A stretch of 64,000 nucleotides of DNA, taken from Emcibacteraceae bacterium (GTDB lineage: Bacteria; Pseudomonadota; Alphaproteobacteria; Sphingomonadales; Emcibacteraceae). The stretch spans positions 507,501 to 571,500 of the forward strand of contig JAWKXO010000002.1 of assembly GCA_041396985.1 (NCBI GenBank), read 5' to 3'. The position numbers and the translations under genes are program-made. How positions within the stretch are numbered: the stretch's first letter is position 1; the number at the start of each line of letters is the position of its first letter. This document shows, one piece after another, positions 51,880-61,501 of this stretch. The notes beneath the pieces are model-generated. The model worked only from the letters and a program-made list of their open reading frames with translations, ran no database searches and was not told where the DNA came from.

Positions 51880-54018
51880 GTGACAAAAAAACCTGAAACA
51901 CTTTCAGACTGGCGTAAGCTTGTATCGGGTGAACTCCGCGGCAAGTCACCGGATGAACTTAATTGGTTGACCCCGGAAGGGATTAACGTCAAGCCACTTT
52001 ATACGGCCGATGATTTATCGTCCATTGCTCATAAGGATAATCTACCGGGATTTTTCCCTTATACCCGCGGTGTTCGTGGCAGCATGTATGCCGGACGTCC
52101 GTGGACAATCCGCCAGTATGCCGGTTTTTCAACAGCAGAAGAAAGCAATGCTTTTTATCACCGGAACCTTGAAGCAGGTCAGATGGGGCTTTCAATTGCC
52201 TTTGATCTGGCAACGCACCGTGGATATGACAGTGACCACCCTAGGGTTGAAGGCGATGTGGGTAAAGCCGGGGTAGCTATTGATAGCGTAGAGGATATGA
52301 AAATATTATTTGACGGCATCCCGCTTGATAAAATGTCGGTGTCAATGACCATGAACGGCGCTGTTATTCCATGCTTAGCGTTCTATATTGTCGCGGCGGA
52401 AGAGCAGGGGGTGTCCCGGGACCAGCTCAGCGGCACCATTCAGAATGACATTTTAAAGGAATTTATGGTACGTAATACCTATATCTATCCGCCGGAACCC
52501 AGCATGCGTATCGTCGGTGATATTATTGAATATACATCAAAGGAAATGCCCCGTTATAACAGCATTTCCATTTCCGGTTATCATATGCAGGAAGCGGGGT
52601 CAAACCAGCTTCAGGAACTTGCCTATACCCTGGCCAACGGCATGGAATATGTTCGCACCGCTATGGCAAAAGGGCTTGATATTGATGATTTTGCCCCGCG
52701 ACTGAGCTTCTTTTTTGCGATTGGTATGAATTTCTTTATGGAAGTGGCCAAATTGCGCGCAGCAAGAACTATTTGGGCACAGATCATGGAAAATTTCGGC
52801 GCCAAAGACCCGAAAAGCATGATGCTTAGAACCCATTGTCAGACATCGGGGGCTTCGCTGACTGAAAAAGACCCCTATAACAATGTGATCCGCACAACGA
52901 TTGAGGCCATGGCGGCCATGCTTGGCGGCACCCAGTCCTTACACACAAATTCATTTGATGAAGCTATGGCCTTGCCTACCGATGCCTCTGCGCGGATAGC
53001 CCGAAACACTCAGATTATATTGCAGGAAGAAACAAATATGACCAATGTGGTCGACCCGCTTGGCGGATCATATTATGTGGAAAGCCTGACAGATCAACTG
53101 GTTCAGGAAGCCTGGAAAATTATTACTGAAATAGAAGAAATGGGCGGGATGACCAAGGCGGTGGAAAAAGGTCTTCCTAAACTGAATATTGAAAAAGCGG
53201 CAGCCATGAAGCAGGCCCGCATAGACAGGGGCGAGGAAACGGTTGTCGGGGTCAATAAATATCGCCTGAAAGAAGAAGATGATATAAATATTCTTGAAAT
53301 TGATAATATCGCAGTTCGCAAGGCTCAGATTAAAAAACTGAAAGCCGTTAAGAAAAACCGTGACGCGGATAAATGTCGGGTAGCTCTGGAAGCATTGACA
53401 GACGCGGCAAGATCAGGCGACAATCTATTGGAAAAAGCGATTGAAGCGGCACGGGCAAGGGCAACTCTTGGGGAAATTTCCGCTGCGATGGAAGAGGTCT
53501 TTGGAAGGCACCGTGCAGAAATTAAATCAATTTCAGGTGTATATGGTGCGGCCTATAAAGGGGATAAAAATTACGTGGATATTCAGGATAAAATTACTGC
53601 GTTTATGGAGAAAGTCGGACGTCGGCCCCGGATACTGGTTGCCAAAATGGGGCAGGATGGTCATGACCGTGGTGCAAAAATAATTGCAACCGCTTTTGCG
53701 GATATCGGCTTTGATGTTGATGTCGGACCGCTGTTTCAGACACCCGCTGAAACGGCACGCGAAGCCATTGAAAATGATGTTCATATTATAGGTGTATCAT
53801 CACAGGCAGCTGGCCACAAAACACTTATTCCAAGCCTGATAAAAGCCTTAAAAGCAGAAGGCGCAGACGATATCATGGTCGTTGCTGGCGGGGTAATTCC
53901 GGCACAGGATTATGATGATCTTTATAATGCAGGGGTCAGTGCCATTTTTGGTCCGGGTACCAATATTCCTGAAGCGGCTTCCAAAATACTTGATGTCCTT
54001 GAGGACAGGATACTTTGA
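51880..54018 (+). CDS. Methylmalonyl-CoA mutase
   Basis: This 712-residue enzyme converts methylmalonyl-CoA to succinyl-CoA using adenosylcobalamin. The substrate barrel begins with FFPYTRGVRGSMYAGRPWTIRQYAGFSTAEESN and includes TYRTHCQTSG-like LRTHCQTSGASLTEKDPYNN. The C-terminal cobalamin domain has the D-x-H-x2-G motif in KMGQDGHDRGAK. The single chain is the catalytic type. The GTG start has AGAGGGG upstream. It is the likely client of the adenosyltransferase at 10355-10918 and sits next to the cobalamin-dependent methionine operon. Confidence 0.96.
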   Translation: MTKKPETLSDWRKLVSGELRGKSPDELNWLTPEGINVKPLYTADDLSSIAHKDNLPGFFPYTRGVRGSMYAGRPWTIRQYAGFSTAEESNAFYHRNLEAGQMGLSIAFDLATHRGYDSDHPRVEGDVGKAGVAIDSVEDMKILFDGIPLDKMSVSMTMNGAVIPCLAFYIVAAEEQGVSRDQLSGTIQNDILKEFMVRNTYIYPPEPSMRIVGDIIEYTSKEMPRYNSISISGYHMQEAGSNQLQELAYTLANGMEYVRTAMAKGLDIDDFAPRLSFFFAIGMNFFMEVAKLRAARTIWAQIMENFGAKDPKSMMLRTHCQTSGASLTEKDPYNNVIRTTIEAMAAMLGGTQSLHTNSFDEAMALPTDASARIARNTQIILQEETNMTNVVDPLGGSYYVESLTDQLVQEAWKIITEIEEMGGMTKAVEKGLPKLNIEKAAAMKQARIDRGEETVVGVNKYRLKEEDDINILEIDNIAVRKAQIKKLKAVKKNRDADKCRVALEALTDAARSGDNLLEKAIEAARARATLGEISAAMEEVFGRHRAEIKSISGVYGAAYKGDKNYVDIQDKITAFMEKVGRRPRILVAKMGQDGHDRGAKIIATAFADIGFDVDVGPLFQTPAETAREAIENDVHIIGVSSQAAGHKTLIPSLIKALKAEGADDIMVVAGGVIPAQDYDDLYNAGVSAIFGPGTNIPEAASKILDVLEDRIL

Positions 54019-54035
54019 ACGATCAGTTTTGACAC

Positions 54036-55142
54036 TTAATGTAATTTTTCCAGAATTTTATCGGCAATTTCAATATAGGCTTTGGTATGTGGACTTTCCG
54101 GCTGGCTGATCACAATCGGTTTGCCGTAATCGGAACTTGAGCGGATATCCATATCAAGCGGGATCGATCCCAGAAAATCCATATTCTTTTCTTTTGCCGT
54201 TTCACATGCACCACCGTGGCTGAAAATATCGGAACGCTCCCCGCAGTGCGGGCAGATGAAATAACTCATATTTTCTATTATACCGAAGATATTGGTATTG
54301 GTTTTATCAAACATGGTGATTGCTTTGCGCGCATCAATCAGGGCCAGATCCTGTGGGGTGGAGACGATCACTGCTCCATCCAGCCTGATATTTTGTACCA
54401 TGGTGAGCTGTGCATCGCCCGTGCCGGGTGGCAGGTCAAGGACCAACACATCTATGGGGCCGAATAAATCCCATTTTACATCACGGAGCATTTGCTGAAT
54501 TGCGCCCATAACCATGGGGCCGCGCCAGATTGTGGCAGCGTCCTTTTCCATAAGATAGCCGATCGACATGCTGACGATATCATAATTTTTCAGTGGAGTT
54601 ATTTTACCGTCACCTAAGCTTTCCGGCCTGGCGTCTGGAAGCCCCATTAATCGTGGTACACTTGGCCCATAAATATCAAGATCGAAAATGCCGGCTTTAA
54701 GGCCGAGCTTTGAAAAGGCAAGAGCAAGGTTAATGGAGGTTGTTGATTTTCCGACCCCACCTTTGCCACTTGCAACGGCGATGACATGTTTTACGCCGGG
54801 AATGGCAGCGGGACCCTGCGGAGGAGGAGTGCCATGTCCGCCAAAGGCTCTTTTTTCACCGAAGCCTGGCTTTGGGGATTCATTCTTGGCATCGCGTTCA
54901 GCAGTCAGAACTGAAGTCACCTTTGTCACGCCATCAATCTGCATTAGCAGCCTGTCACATGTACCTCTCAGTTTTTCCATTAACTCAACCTCTGAAGGGT
55001 CAATATTCAGGGCAAATCCTACTGCACCATCTTTAACGACCAGCCCCTGGACAATGCCCAGATCAACAATATTTTTATTCTTTTCTGGATGATTGATGGT
55101 TTTTAGGGCTGATAAAAGCTGTTCTCGCTTGACGTCTGTCAT
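54036..55142 (-). CDS. mrp: Mrp/ApbC-family Fe-S cluster carrier ATPase
   Basis: This 368-residue protein has an N-terminal MIP18/DUF59 domain (about 1-85), a proline-rich linker and a P-loop ATPase with VASGKGGVGKSTTSINLALA near residue 125. The cluster-binding C-P-H-C motif is in YFICPHCGERSD near 285. It carries and inserts Fe-S clusters. Divergence from hflK is common in Alphaproteobacteria. Its clients could include the many Fe-S enzymes of the window. Confidence 0.94.
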   Translation of the reverse strand: MTDVKREQLLSALKTINHPEKNKNIVDLGIVQGLVVKDGAVGFALNIDPSEVELMEKLRGTCDRLLMQIDGVTKVTSVLTAERDAKNESPKPGFGEKRAFGGHGTPPPQGPAAIPGVKHVIAVASGKGGVGKSTTSINLALAFSKLGLKAGIFDLDIYGPSVPRLMGLPDARPESLGDGKITPLKNYDIVSMSIGYLMEKDAATIWRGPMVMGAIQQMLRDVKWDLFGPIDVLVLDLPPGTGDAQLTMVQNIRLDGAVIVSTPQDLALIDARKAITMFDKTNTNIFGIIENMSYFICPHCGERSDIFSHGGACETAKEKNMDFLGSIPLDMDIRSSSDYGKPIVISQPESPHTKAYIEIADKILEKLH

Positions 55143-55172
55143 TTCATGCTTACCTATAGTGCAATTAACTTT

Positions 55173-55198
55173 GTTCTACCGTTGATGTAGAACGGTAG
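55173..55198. repeat. Interlocking inverted repeats between mrp and hflK
   Basis: Two overlapping inverted repeats share bases: GTTCTAC/GTAGAAC (55173-55179 and 55187-55193, 7-base spacer) and CTACCGTT/AACGGTAG (55176-55183 and 55191-55198, 7-base spacer). The two hairpins are mutually exclusive. The site lies in the divergent promoter region, 31 bases from the mrp start. Confidence 0.55.
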
Positions 55199-55284
55199 TT
55201 AGCATATAAGATAGATATAATTTTTTAAAAGGGAATTCTGTGGATAATTGTATAATTCCTGTAAATATTTACAAGGAGCAATAG

Positions 55285-56358
55285 ATGTCTTGGCAAAATA
55301 ATGGTGGTGATCGTGGACCGTGGGGACAAGGCCCCAAAAAGGGCGGTGGCGGACAACCGCCGGACATTGATGAGCTCATTCGCAAAGGTCAGGATAAATT
55401 CAGAAGCGCTTTCGGCGGCGGCGGAAGTGGTGATGGTGGTGAAAATTTTGGAAGTGGTAAAAGCGTAAGCTTTATCATATTGGGTGTCGTCGCCCTTTGG
55501 TTATATCTTTGCATTTACATTGTTGATACAGATGAACAGGCTATCGTTTTACGATTTGGAAAATGGGTTGAAACCACAGATCCGGGCATTCATTTTATGT
55601 TTGCGCCTTTTGAAACAAAGCAGATTACAAAAGTAACAGCGATTAATGTCATCCAAATCGGATTTGGAAACAGCATCACAGCACAAAAAGAACGTCAGAT
55701 GCTCACCGGTGATGAAAATATTGTCGATGCACCATTTTCAATTATGTGGAAAGTTCGGGATCCTGCAAAGTTTCAGTTTAACTTACGGGATAAGGAGGAA
55801 AGCGTTAAATCCATTGCTGAAAGTGCGATGCGTGAAGTTGTGGCAAAAACCGATGTTCAGAATGTTATGACCAATAATAAAAACGGAATTGAACTCGAAG
55901 TGATGCAGATTACTCAGGAAATTTTAGACCGGTATGATGCCGGTATTGAAATTACCCAGGTCAAAATGGAAGATGTGAAGCCACCAGCAGAAATTTCAGA
56001 TGCCTTTAACGATGTACAGAAAGCGGAAGCCGATAGGGAACGTGTAATTAGTCTGGCGAAATTGGAACAAAATAAAATTGTTCCGCAGGCACGCGGTAAA
56101 GCGGCAAGTATGATACAGGAAGCAGAAGGGTATAAACAGAAAGTGATCGCCGAAGCGGAAGGTCAGGCATCCCGTTTTGAAGCTATTTTATCGGAATATC
56201 AAAAAGCAAAGGATGTAACAAAAAGACGTCTTTACCTTGATACGATGCAGGAAGTTTTGTCAGGCACGAATAAAATTGTCATTGATAATAAAGGCGGCGG
56301 CGTTGTGCCATATCTTCCGTTACCGGAACTCAATAAAAAATCGAACGATCAGCAATAG
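55285..56358 (+). CDS. hflK: FtsH protease modulator HflK
   Basis: This 357-residue membrane protein has a glycine-rich cytoplasmic N-terminus, one transmembrane helix (about residues 64-82, SFIILGVVALWLYLCIYIV) and a periplasmic SPFH/band-7 domain with DEQAIVLRFGKWVETTDPGIHF. A long helical region follows (KAEADRERVISLAKLEQ). With HflC it forms the cage around FtsH that limits proteolysis of membrane proteins. AAGGAG precedes the ATG. Confidence 0.95.
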   Translation: MSWQNNGGDRGPWGQGPKKGGGGQPPDIDELIRKGQDKFRSAFGGGGSGDGGENFGSGKSVSFIILGVVALWLYLCIYIVDTDEQAIVLRFGKWVETTDPGIHFMFAPFETKQITKVTAINVIQIGFGNSITAQKERQMLTGDENIVDAPFSIMWKVRDPAKFQFNLRDKEESVKSIAESAMREVVAKTDVQNVMTNNKNGIELEVMQITQEILDRYDAGIEITQVKMEDVKPPAEISDAFNDVQKAEADRERVISLAKLEQNKIVPQARGKAASMIQEAEGYKQKVIAEAEGQASRFEAILSEYQKAKDVTKRRLYLDTMQEVLSGTNKIVIDNKGGGVVPYLPLPELNKKSNDQQ

Positions 56359-56367
56359 GATAGAGAG

Positions 56368-57237
56368 ATGAGAAATATTAAAGCTATTATTGCACTTGTG
56401 ATCGTCGGTGGCGGATTGATATTATTCGGAGCTGCGACGTTTCAGATAAAAGAAACCAACCAGGCAATTGTTCTGGAATTTGGGGAATGGAAAAGAACGG
56501 TTAAAGATGCCGGTCTTCATTTTAAAATTCCACTGATTCAGGATGTCATTTATTTCGACCGCCAGATCAGAATATTGGATATGCCAGAAATTATTGCGAT
56601 CACATCCGATCAGAAAAGGATGATTGTTGATGCGTTTACGGAGTTTCGAATTCAGGATCCTCTAAAAGTCTATCAGGCGGTTCGAAATGAGAAAGGCGCT
56701 GAAAACAGATTATCAATTATTACCAACTCAAACCTGCGTAAAGTTTTCGGTGTTGAAGAACTCAATAAGGCATTAAGTGGCGAAAGACGTGAACTGCGTC
56801 AAAGTATTCGTGATGCGGTTTTTCAGGAAGCTTCTGATCTTGGGATAGAAATTGTTGACTTAAGGATTAAGCGTACTGATCTCCCTGAAGAAAATAGTGC
56901 ACCGATTTTTCAAAGCATGATCGCCGACCGTAATCAGGTTGCCCGTGAAATCCGTGCCCGTGGTGAGGAAGAAGCCTTAAGAATTACGTCCAAGGCAAAA
57001 CGTGATGAAACGGTAATTCTTGCTGAAGCGACTCGTGATGCGGAGAAACTACGTGGTGAAGGCGATGCAATTGCAGCAAAAATATATGCTGATGCCTATA
57101 GTAAGGATGCAGAATTTTATGCGTTTTACCGTTCAATGGAAGTTTATAAAAATGCAATGAAAAATGGGGATACATCAATGGTTCTGTCTCCCGATAGTGA
57201 GTTTTTCAAATATTTTGAAAGTATGGGAGGCAATTAA
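56368..57237 (+). CDS. hflC: FtsH protease modulator HflC
   Basis: This 289-residue partner of HflK has an N-terminal membrane helix (IALVIVGGGLILFGAATF), an SPFH domain (ETNQAIVLEFGEWKRTVKDAGLHFKIP) and a helical tail (ARGEEEALRITSKAKRDE). It follows hflK by nine bases. The family match is strong along the full length. Confidence 0.95.
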   Translation: MRNIKAIIALVIVGGGLILFGAATFQIKETNQAIVLEFGEWKRTVKDAGLHFKIPLIQDVIYFDRQIRILDMPEIIAITSDQKRMIVDAFTEFRIQDPLKVYQAVRNEKGAENRLSIITNSNLRKVFGVEELNKALSGERRELRQSIRDAVFQEASDLGIEIVDLRIKRTDLPEENSAPIFQSMIADRNQVAREIRARGEEEALRITSKAKRDETVILAEATRDAEKLRGEGDAIAAKIYADAYSKDAEFYAFYRSMEVYKNAMKNGDTSMVLSPDSEFFKYFESMGGN

Positions 57238-57260
57238 CCCATAATTAATCGGCAGTTTAA

Positions 57261-57443
57261 ATGACAGAATTTATAATTGCACTTGGCCTGTTATTTATTA
57301 TTGAAGGCTTTATTTATGCCTTCTTTCCGGCATCAATGAAAAGAATGATAAAACTGGTGCTGGAACAGGATGAAAATTCAATAAGATTAGTGGGTCTGAT
57401 CGCTGTCTTTATTGGCCTGGTCATTATATATATATTCAAATGA
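57261..57443 (+). CDS. DUF2065 small membrane protein
   Basis: This 60-residue protein has two membrane helices (FIIALGLLFIIEGFIYAFFP and LVGLIAVFIGLVIIYIF). It matches the DUF2065 family found between hflC and degP in Alphaproteobacteria. It probably assists the HflKC-FtsH or protease system, but its function is unproven. Confidence 0.85.
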   Translation: MTEFIIALGLLFIIEGFIYAFFPASMKRMIKLVLEQDENSIRLVGLIAVFIGLVIIYIFK

Positions 57444-57549
57444 CAGTTTTATAGGTTCTAATCCGTAATATTACCGTAATTTCGTCATATTTGAGGATAA
57501 TATGATACTAAGTAACAATAAAATTTAAATTTGGTCTATCAGGAAAAAA

Positions 57550-59025
57550 ATGATGAACATTAGTAAACGAATAGCAGGAGCTTTCTTCATATTGGTATAT
57601 ATGATTGTTGCTCCGTCATTATTAAATGCTCAGGGAGCACCAAAAAGTTTTGCGGATCTTTCCGAAAAATTGCTCCCTGCTGTAGTAAATGTTTATACAA
57701 CGCAAAATATTCGTGTTGATAGAGGTGGCAGAGGTAATGGCTATAATTTTCCTCCCGGATCCCCATTTGAGGATTTCTTCAAGAGATTTCAAAATCCCGA
57801 TCAGCAAGATGATGACAGTGGGAACAGCCGTCCACGTATGCAACAGAGAAGATCTCTTGGGTCCGGTTTTATCATTGATAAAGAAGGTATCATTGTTACG
57901 AATAATCACGTTATCGATGATGCAGATGAAATTTCAATAAAACTTCATGATGGTAGAGAATTCACCGCGGAACTTATTGGTAAGGATGACAAAGTCGATC
58001 TTGCTGTTCTCAAAATTGAAGTCGATGAAGATCTGCCGTTCGTTACCTTCGGCGATGATAAGAAATCCCGGGTTGGTGATTGGGTTCTGGCGATTGGCGA
58101 GCCGTTCGGCTTAGGTGGAACAGTAACAGCGGGCATCATTTCTGCGCGTAACCGTGACATACAATCAGGCCCATATGACCAGTATATCCAGACCGATGCA
58201 TCCATTAACCGCGGCAATAGCGGTGGCCCGATGTTCAATATGGACGGTGAGGTGATTGGTATTAATACGGCAATTTATTCACAGACCGGTGGAAATATCG
58301 GTATTGGATTTGCCATCCCGTCAACTCAGGCTAAAGTCGTTATTGACCAGTTGCGTGAGTTCGGACGGACAAAACGCGGCCGTATCGGTGTTCGCATCGG
58401 CCCGGTTTCCAAGGAGATTGCGGAAAGTCTGGGTATGGATGAAGCGGTTGGCGCAATTGTCAGTACCGTTGAAGATGACAGCCCATCAAGCAAAGCCGGT
58501 GTACAGTTTGGCGATATAATTGTTGAATTTGACGGTACCAAAATTAAAGAAGTCCGTGATCTGACAACAAAAGTGGCCAATACAAAAATCGGCAGCACTG
58601 TTAATATGATTGTGCTCAGGAAAGGCAAGCGCATTACTTTGAAGATTACAGTTGATGAGCTTGATGAAGGTACAACAGTGAAGGATGATGCTGCTCAAAA
58701 AGACACCAAAGAAGAGCTGGAATCAGTTCTGGGTCTAAGTCTGACCAATCTTGATGACAAAGCTCGTGAAGAGCTTGAAATCGAAGATAATATTGACGGT
58801 GTTCTTATTACCAGTGTTGACTATGATTCCGGCAGGGAAGGGCTTCGCTCACTGCGTCGTGGCGACGTGATTGTGGAAGTAACCCAGCAGGAAGTCAAAA
58901 CGGTGGAAGACGTGAAGAAGCAGATCGAAGAGCAGCGTAATGCTGGTCGGACAGCCGTACTTCTTTCAATTTACCGAAGCGGTCAATATGCACATATTCC
59001 CGTCAAGCTGGATAAGCCGGAATAG
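57550..59025 (+). CDS. Do-family periplasmic serine protease DegP/DegQ-like
   Basis: This 491-residue exported protease has a signal peptide ending LLNA-QGA and the HtrA catalytic triad His120 (TNNHVID), Asp150 (DKVDLAV) and Ser224 (RGNSGGP). Two PDZ domains follow (about 285-375 and 395-485). A glycine- and aspartate-rich loop precedes the protease core. It handles misfolded envelope proteins. A strong terminator follows. The start is one of two adjacent ATGs. Confidence 0.94.
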   Translation: MMNISKRIAGAFFILVYMIVAPSLLNAQGAPKSFADLSEKLLPAVVNVYTTQNIRVDRGGRGNGYNFPPGSPFEDFFKRFQNPDQQDDDSGNSRPRMQQRRSLGSGFIIDKEGIIVTNNHVIDDADEISIKLHDGREFTAELIGKDDKVDLAVLKIEVDEDLPFVTFGDDKKSRVGDWVLAIGEPFGLGGTVTAGIISARNRDIQSGPYDQYIQTDASINRGNSGGPMFNMDGEVIGINTAIYSQTGGNIGIGFAIPSTQAKVVIDQLREFGRTKRGRIGVRIGPVSKEIAESLGMDEAVGAIVSTVEDDSPSSKAGVQFGDIIVEFDGTKIKEVRDLTTKVANTKIGSTVNMIVLRKGKRITLKITVDELDEGTTVKDDAAQKDTKEELESVLGLSLTNLDDKAREELEIEDNIDGVLITSVDYDSGREGLRSLRRGDVIVEVTQQEVKTVEDVKKQIEEQRNAGRTAVLLSIYRSGQYAHIPVKLDKPE

Positions 59026-59051
59026 CATAATATTTGACAAATAATAATAAG

Positions 59052-59081
59052 AAGGCTCGGAATAATTCCGGGCCTTTTTTT
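59052..59081 (+). terminator. Rho-independent terminator after degP
   Basis: AAGGCTCGGAA and TTCCGGGCCTT form an 11-bp stem with one G-U pair and a 3-base loop, followed by seven T residues. It begins 27 bases after the degP stop. Confidence 0.92.
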
Positions 59082-59159
59082 ATTTGAGCGCTTTGCTTGC
59101 AATTAAAAGATAATTACCATAGGATTTTTTCTAAAATAAATTCTAACGGGAGAAATGAA

Positions 59160-61424
59160 GTGGGCCGCAAAAAAATAAATTTGGCTAACCTGATTAAAGC
59201 AACGGCATTACTGGCAGTGACAGCGACCAGTGCAAATGCTGCTGAAACCATTCGTGGTTTTACGAAGGAAAATAGTGACAAACAATATGCCCTGGAAGCA
59301 GAGTTGGATAAAAGTATCAATAAACAGAATATGGATGACTGGATGAAGTTTATGACATCCAGACCGCATGCAACAGGACAGCCATTTGATAAGGAGGTCG
59401 CCGAATTTGTAGCTGCCAAATATAATGAATGGGGATATGATACAAAAATTGAAACCTATAATGTTCTCATGCCAACACCAAAAGTTCGTGTTGTTGAGCT
59501 GGTTGAACCTGAAAAATGGACAGCTTCACTAAAGGAAGTGTCAGTTCCGGAAGACCCGACTTCTAATGAAGACGACCGTCTACCGGTTTATCATGCCTTT
59601 TCACCGGATGGGGATGTGACGGCAGAAGTGGTCTTTGTTAATCAGGGCCTGAGGGAGGATTATGAAGATCTGGCACGGCGCGGGGTTGATGTAAAGGGAA
59701 AAATCATTCTCGCCAAATATGGCGGTTCGTGGAGGGGCATAAAACCAAAAATGGCTGAGGAATATGGTGCGATCGGCGCGCTTATTTATTCTGATCCGGA
59801 AGATGACGGTTATGGTCAGGGGGATATTTATCCGGAAGGGGCATGGAAACATCCTACCGGTGCTCAGCGCGGATCAATCATGGATCTGCCGACCCGACCC
59901 GGTGACCCGCTCACTCCGAATGTCGGGGCGACGGAAAAAGCAAAAAGAATTGATTTGAAGGATGTGGAAATTTTTGTCGGTATTCCGACATTGCCAATTT
60001 CATATAGCGACGCCCTTCCAATCCTGAAGGCTCTAAAAGGTCCGGTTGCACCGCCGCGTTGGCGTGGTGCTTTACCGGTTACCTATCACATGGGGCCTGG
60101 CCCGGCAAAACTTCATCTTAAACTTGAGTTTAACTGGGATGTTGTTCCGACATACGACATTATTGCCACCATGAAGGGTTCGGAATTTCCGGATCAGTGG
60201 ATTATGCGCGGCAATCACCATGATGCCTGGGTGCATGGTGCGGCTGATCCGATTTCAGGACTTGTAGTCGAAATGGAAGAAGCCCGTATTCTTGCTGAAT
60301 ATGCAAAGAAAACAGGATGGAAGCCGAAAAGATCAATTGTTTTTGCGACCTGGGGGTCTGAAGAGCAGGGACTTATGGGGTCTGTCGAATGGGTTGAACA
60401 ACATGCCAAGGAAATTTCTGAAAAAGTTGTCGCCTATATCAATACGGATGGTAATGGTGCAGGGTTCCTTGGTGCAGGCGGTTCCCATACTCTGGAAGCG
60501 TTCTTTGACCAGATTGCTCATGCTGTAAAAGACCCTATTCAAGGAATGACAGCGGCTGAAAGAGTTCAGTCAAAAAATCTTATGTCTTCGAACTCGATGA
60601 CCCGGTCCCGTGCTGAAAAATCCAGCCATTATTATCTAAGCGCACTGGGTTCAGGTTCTGACTATTCAGGATTTTTCCAACATCTTGGTATCGCCTCAAT
60701 GAATATAGGATTTGGCGGCGAATTTGATGGTGGGTCATATCATACCAATTATGATAGCTATCATTATTACACCAAATTCCGTGATCCTGGTCTTTATTAC
60801 ACAGGCGCACTAGGGGAGGTTACCGGTCGTGTTGTCACCCGTCTTGCCAATGCAGATGTTCTGCCATTTGAATTTGGTAATATGGCGCGCACGGTTTCTG
60901 AATATGCTGATGAAATGGTTTCCGCCATGGAAAAAACCCGCAAAGAAGTTGAACGTCATAATATGCTGGTAAAAGGCGGCCATTATAAAGCTGCGGCAAA
61001 TATTCGTGAAGGCTACGTTGTTCCAGAACTCAGGGAAGAAGTCCCCTATATCAATCTGTCACCGATGCAAAATGCGGTTGAGCGTCTTAAATTGTCTTCC
61101 AAGGCATTTGATGACGCCTATAAGGCAATGTCTGAAGGTGGATATAAACTGAGCAAAGGCAATGTTAACAAGCTTGACAAGCTGATGTATCAGATTGAGG
61201 CCAGATTGACCAGACCGGAAGGCTTGCCTCGTCGTCCGTGGTATCGCCATCATATTTATGCACCAGGATACTATACTGGATATGGCGTTAAAACGCTTCC
61301 CGGTGTCCGTGAAGGTATTGAGGAATATAAATGGGGCGAAACCCAGGAACAAATGGCCAAGCTGGCTGAGGTCCTGAATGCCTATTGCGATCAGCTTGAT
61401 ACTGCAACGAAAGTGATGCAGTAA
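59160..61424 (+). CDS. Exported M28 family peptidase, glutamate carboxypeptidase II-like
   Basis: This 754-residue protein starts at GTG 59160, with GGGAG upstream and a signal peptide ending TSANA-AET. The ATG at 59097 gives an implausible extension. A protease-associated domain (about 140-290, GKIILAKYGGSWRGIKP and SDPEDDGYGQG) is inserted before the M28 catalytic core. Zinc ligands appear as NHHDAWVHGAADP (His, Asp), TWGSEEQGLMGS (Glu-Glu), YINTDGNGAG (Asp) and SYHTNYDSYH (His). A C-terminal transferrin-receptor-like dimerisation domain follows. It is probably a periplasmic exopeptidase. Confidence 0.9.
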   Translation: MGRKKINLANLIKATALLAVTATSANAAETIRGFTKENSDKQYALEAELDKSINKQNMDDWMKFMTSRPHATGQPFDKEVAEFVAAKYNEWGYDTKIETYNVLMPTPKVRVVELVEPEKWTASLKEVSVPEDPTSNEDDRLPVYHAFSPDGDVTAEVVFVNQGLREDYEDLARRGVDVKGKIILAKYGGSWRGIKPKMAEEYGAIGALIYSDPEDDGYGQGDIYPEGAWKHPTGAQRGSIMDLPTRPGDPLTPNVGATEKAKRIDLKDVEIFVGIPTLPISYSDALPILKALKGPVAPPRWRGALPVTYHMGPGPAKLHLKLEFNWDVVPTYDIIATMKGSEFPDQWIMRGNHHDAWVHGAADPISGLVVEMEEARILAEYAKKTGWKPKRSIVFATWGSEEQGLMGSVEWVEQHAKEISEKVVAYINTDGNGAGFLGAGGSHTLEAFFDQIAHAVKDPIQGMTAAERVQSKNLMSSNSMTRSRAEKSSHYYLSALGSGSDYSGFFQHLGIASMNIGFGGEFDGGSYHTNYDSYHYYTKFRDPGLYYTGALGEVTGRVVTRLANADVLPFEFGNMARTVSEYADEMVSAMEKTRKEVERHNMLVKGGHYKAAANIREGYVVPELREEVPYINLSPMQNAVERLKLSSKAFDDAYKAMSEGGYKLSKGNVNKLDKLMYQIEARLTRPEGLPRRPWYRHHIYAPGYYTGYGVKTLPGVREGIEEYKWGETQEQMAKLAEVLNAYCDQLDTATKVMQ

Positions 61425-61443
61425 ACGTGAAAATTTAATTTAT

Positions 61444-61476
61444 AAAAAAGGCCGGACATTTAATGTCCGGCCTTTT
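61444..61476. terminator. Bidirectional rho-independent terminator
   Basis: AAGGCCGGACATT and AATGTCCGGCCTT form a long perfect stem with T runs on both sides (AAAAAA before, TTTT after). It lies between the convergent peptidase and pgk genes and should stop both transcripts. Confidence 0.92.
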
Positions 61477-61501
61477 CCGTTTTAGAATGTGATTGTGAAT
61501 T

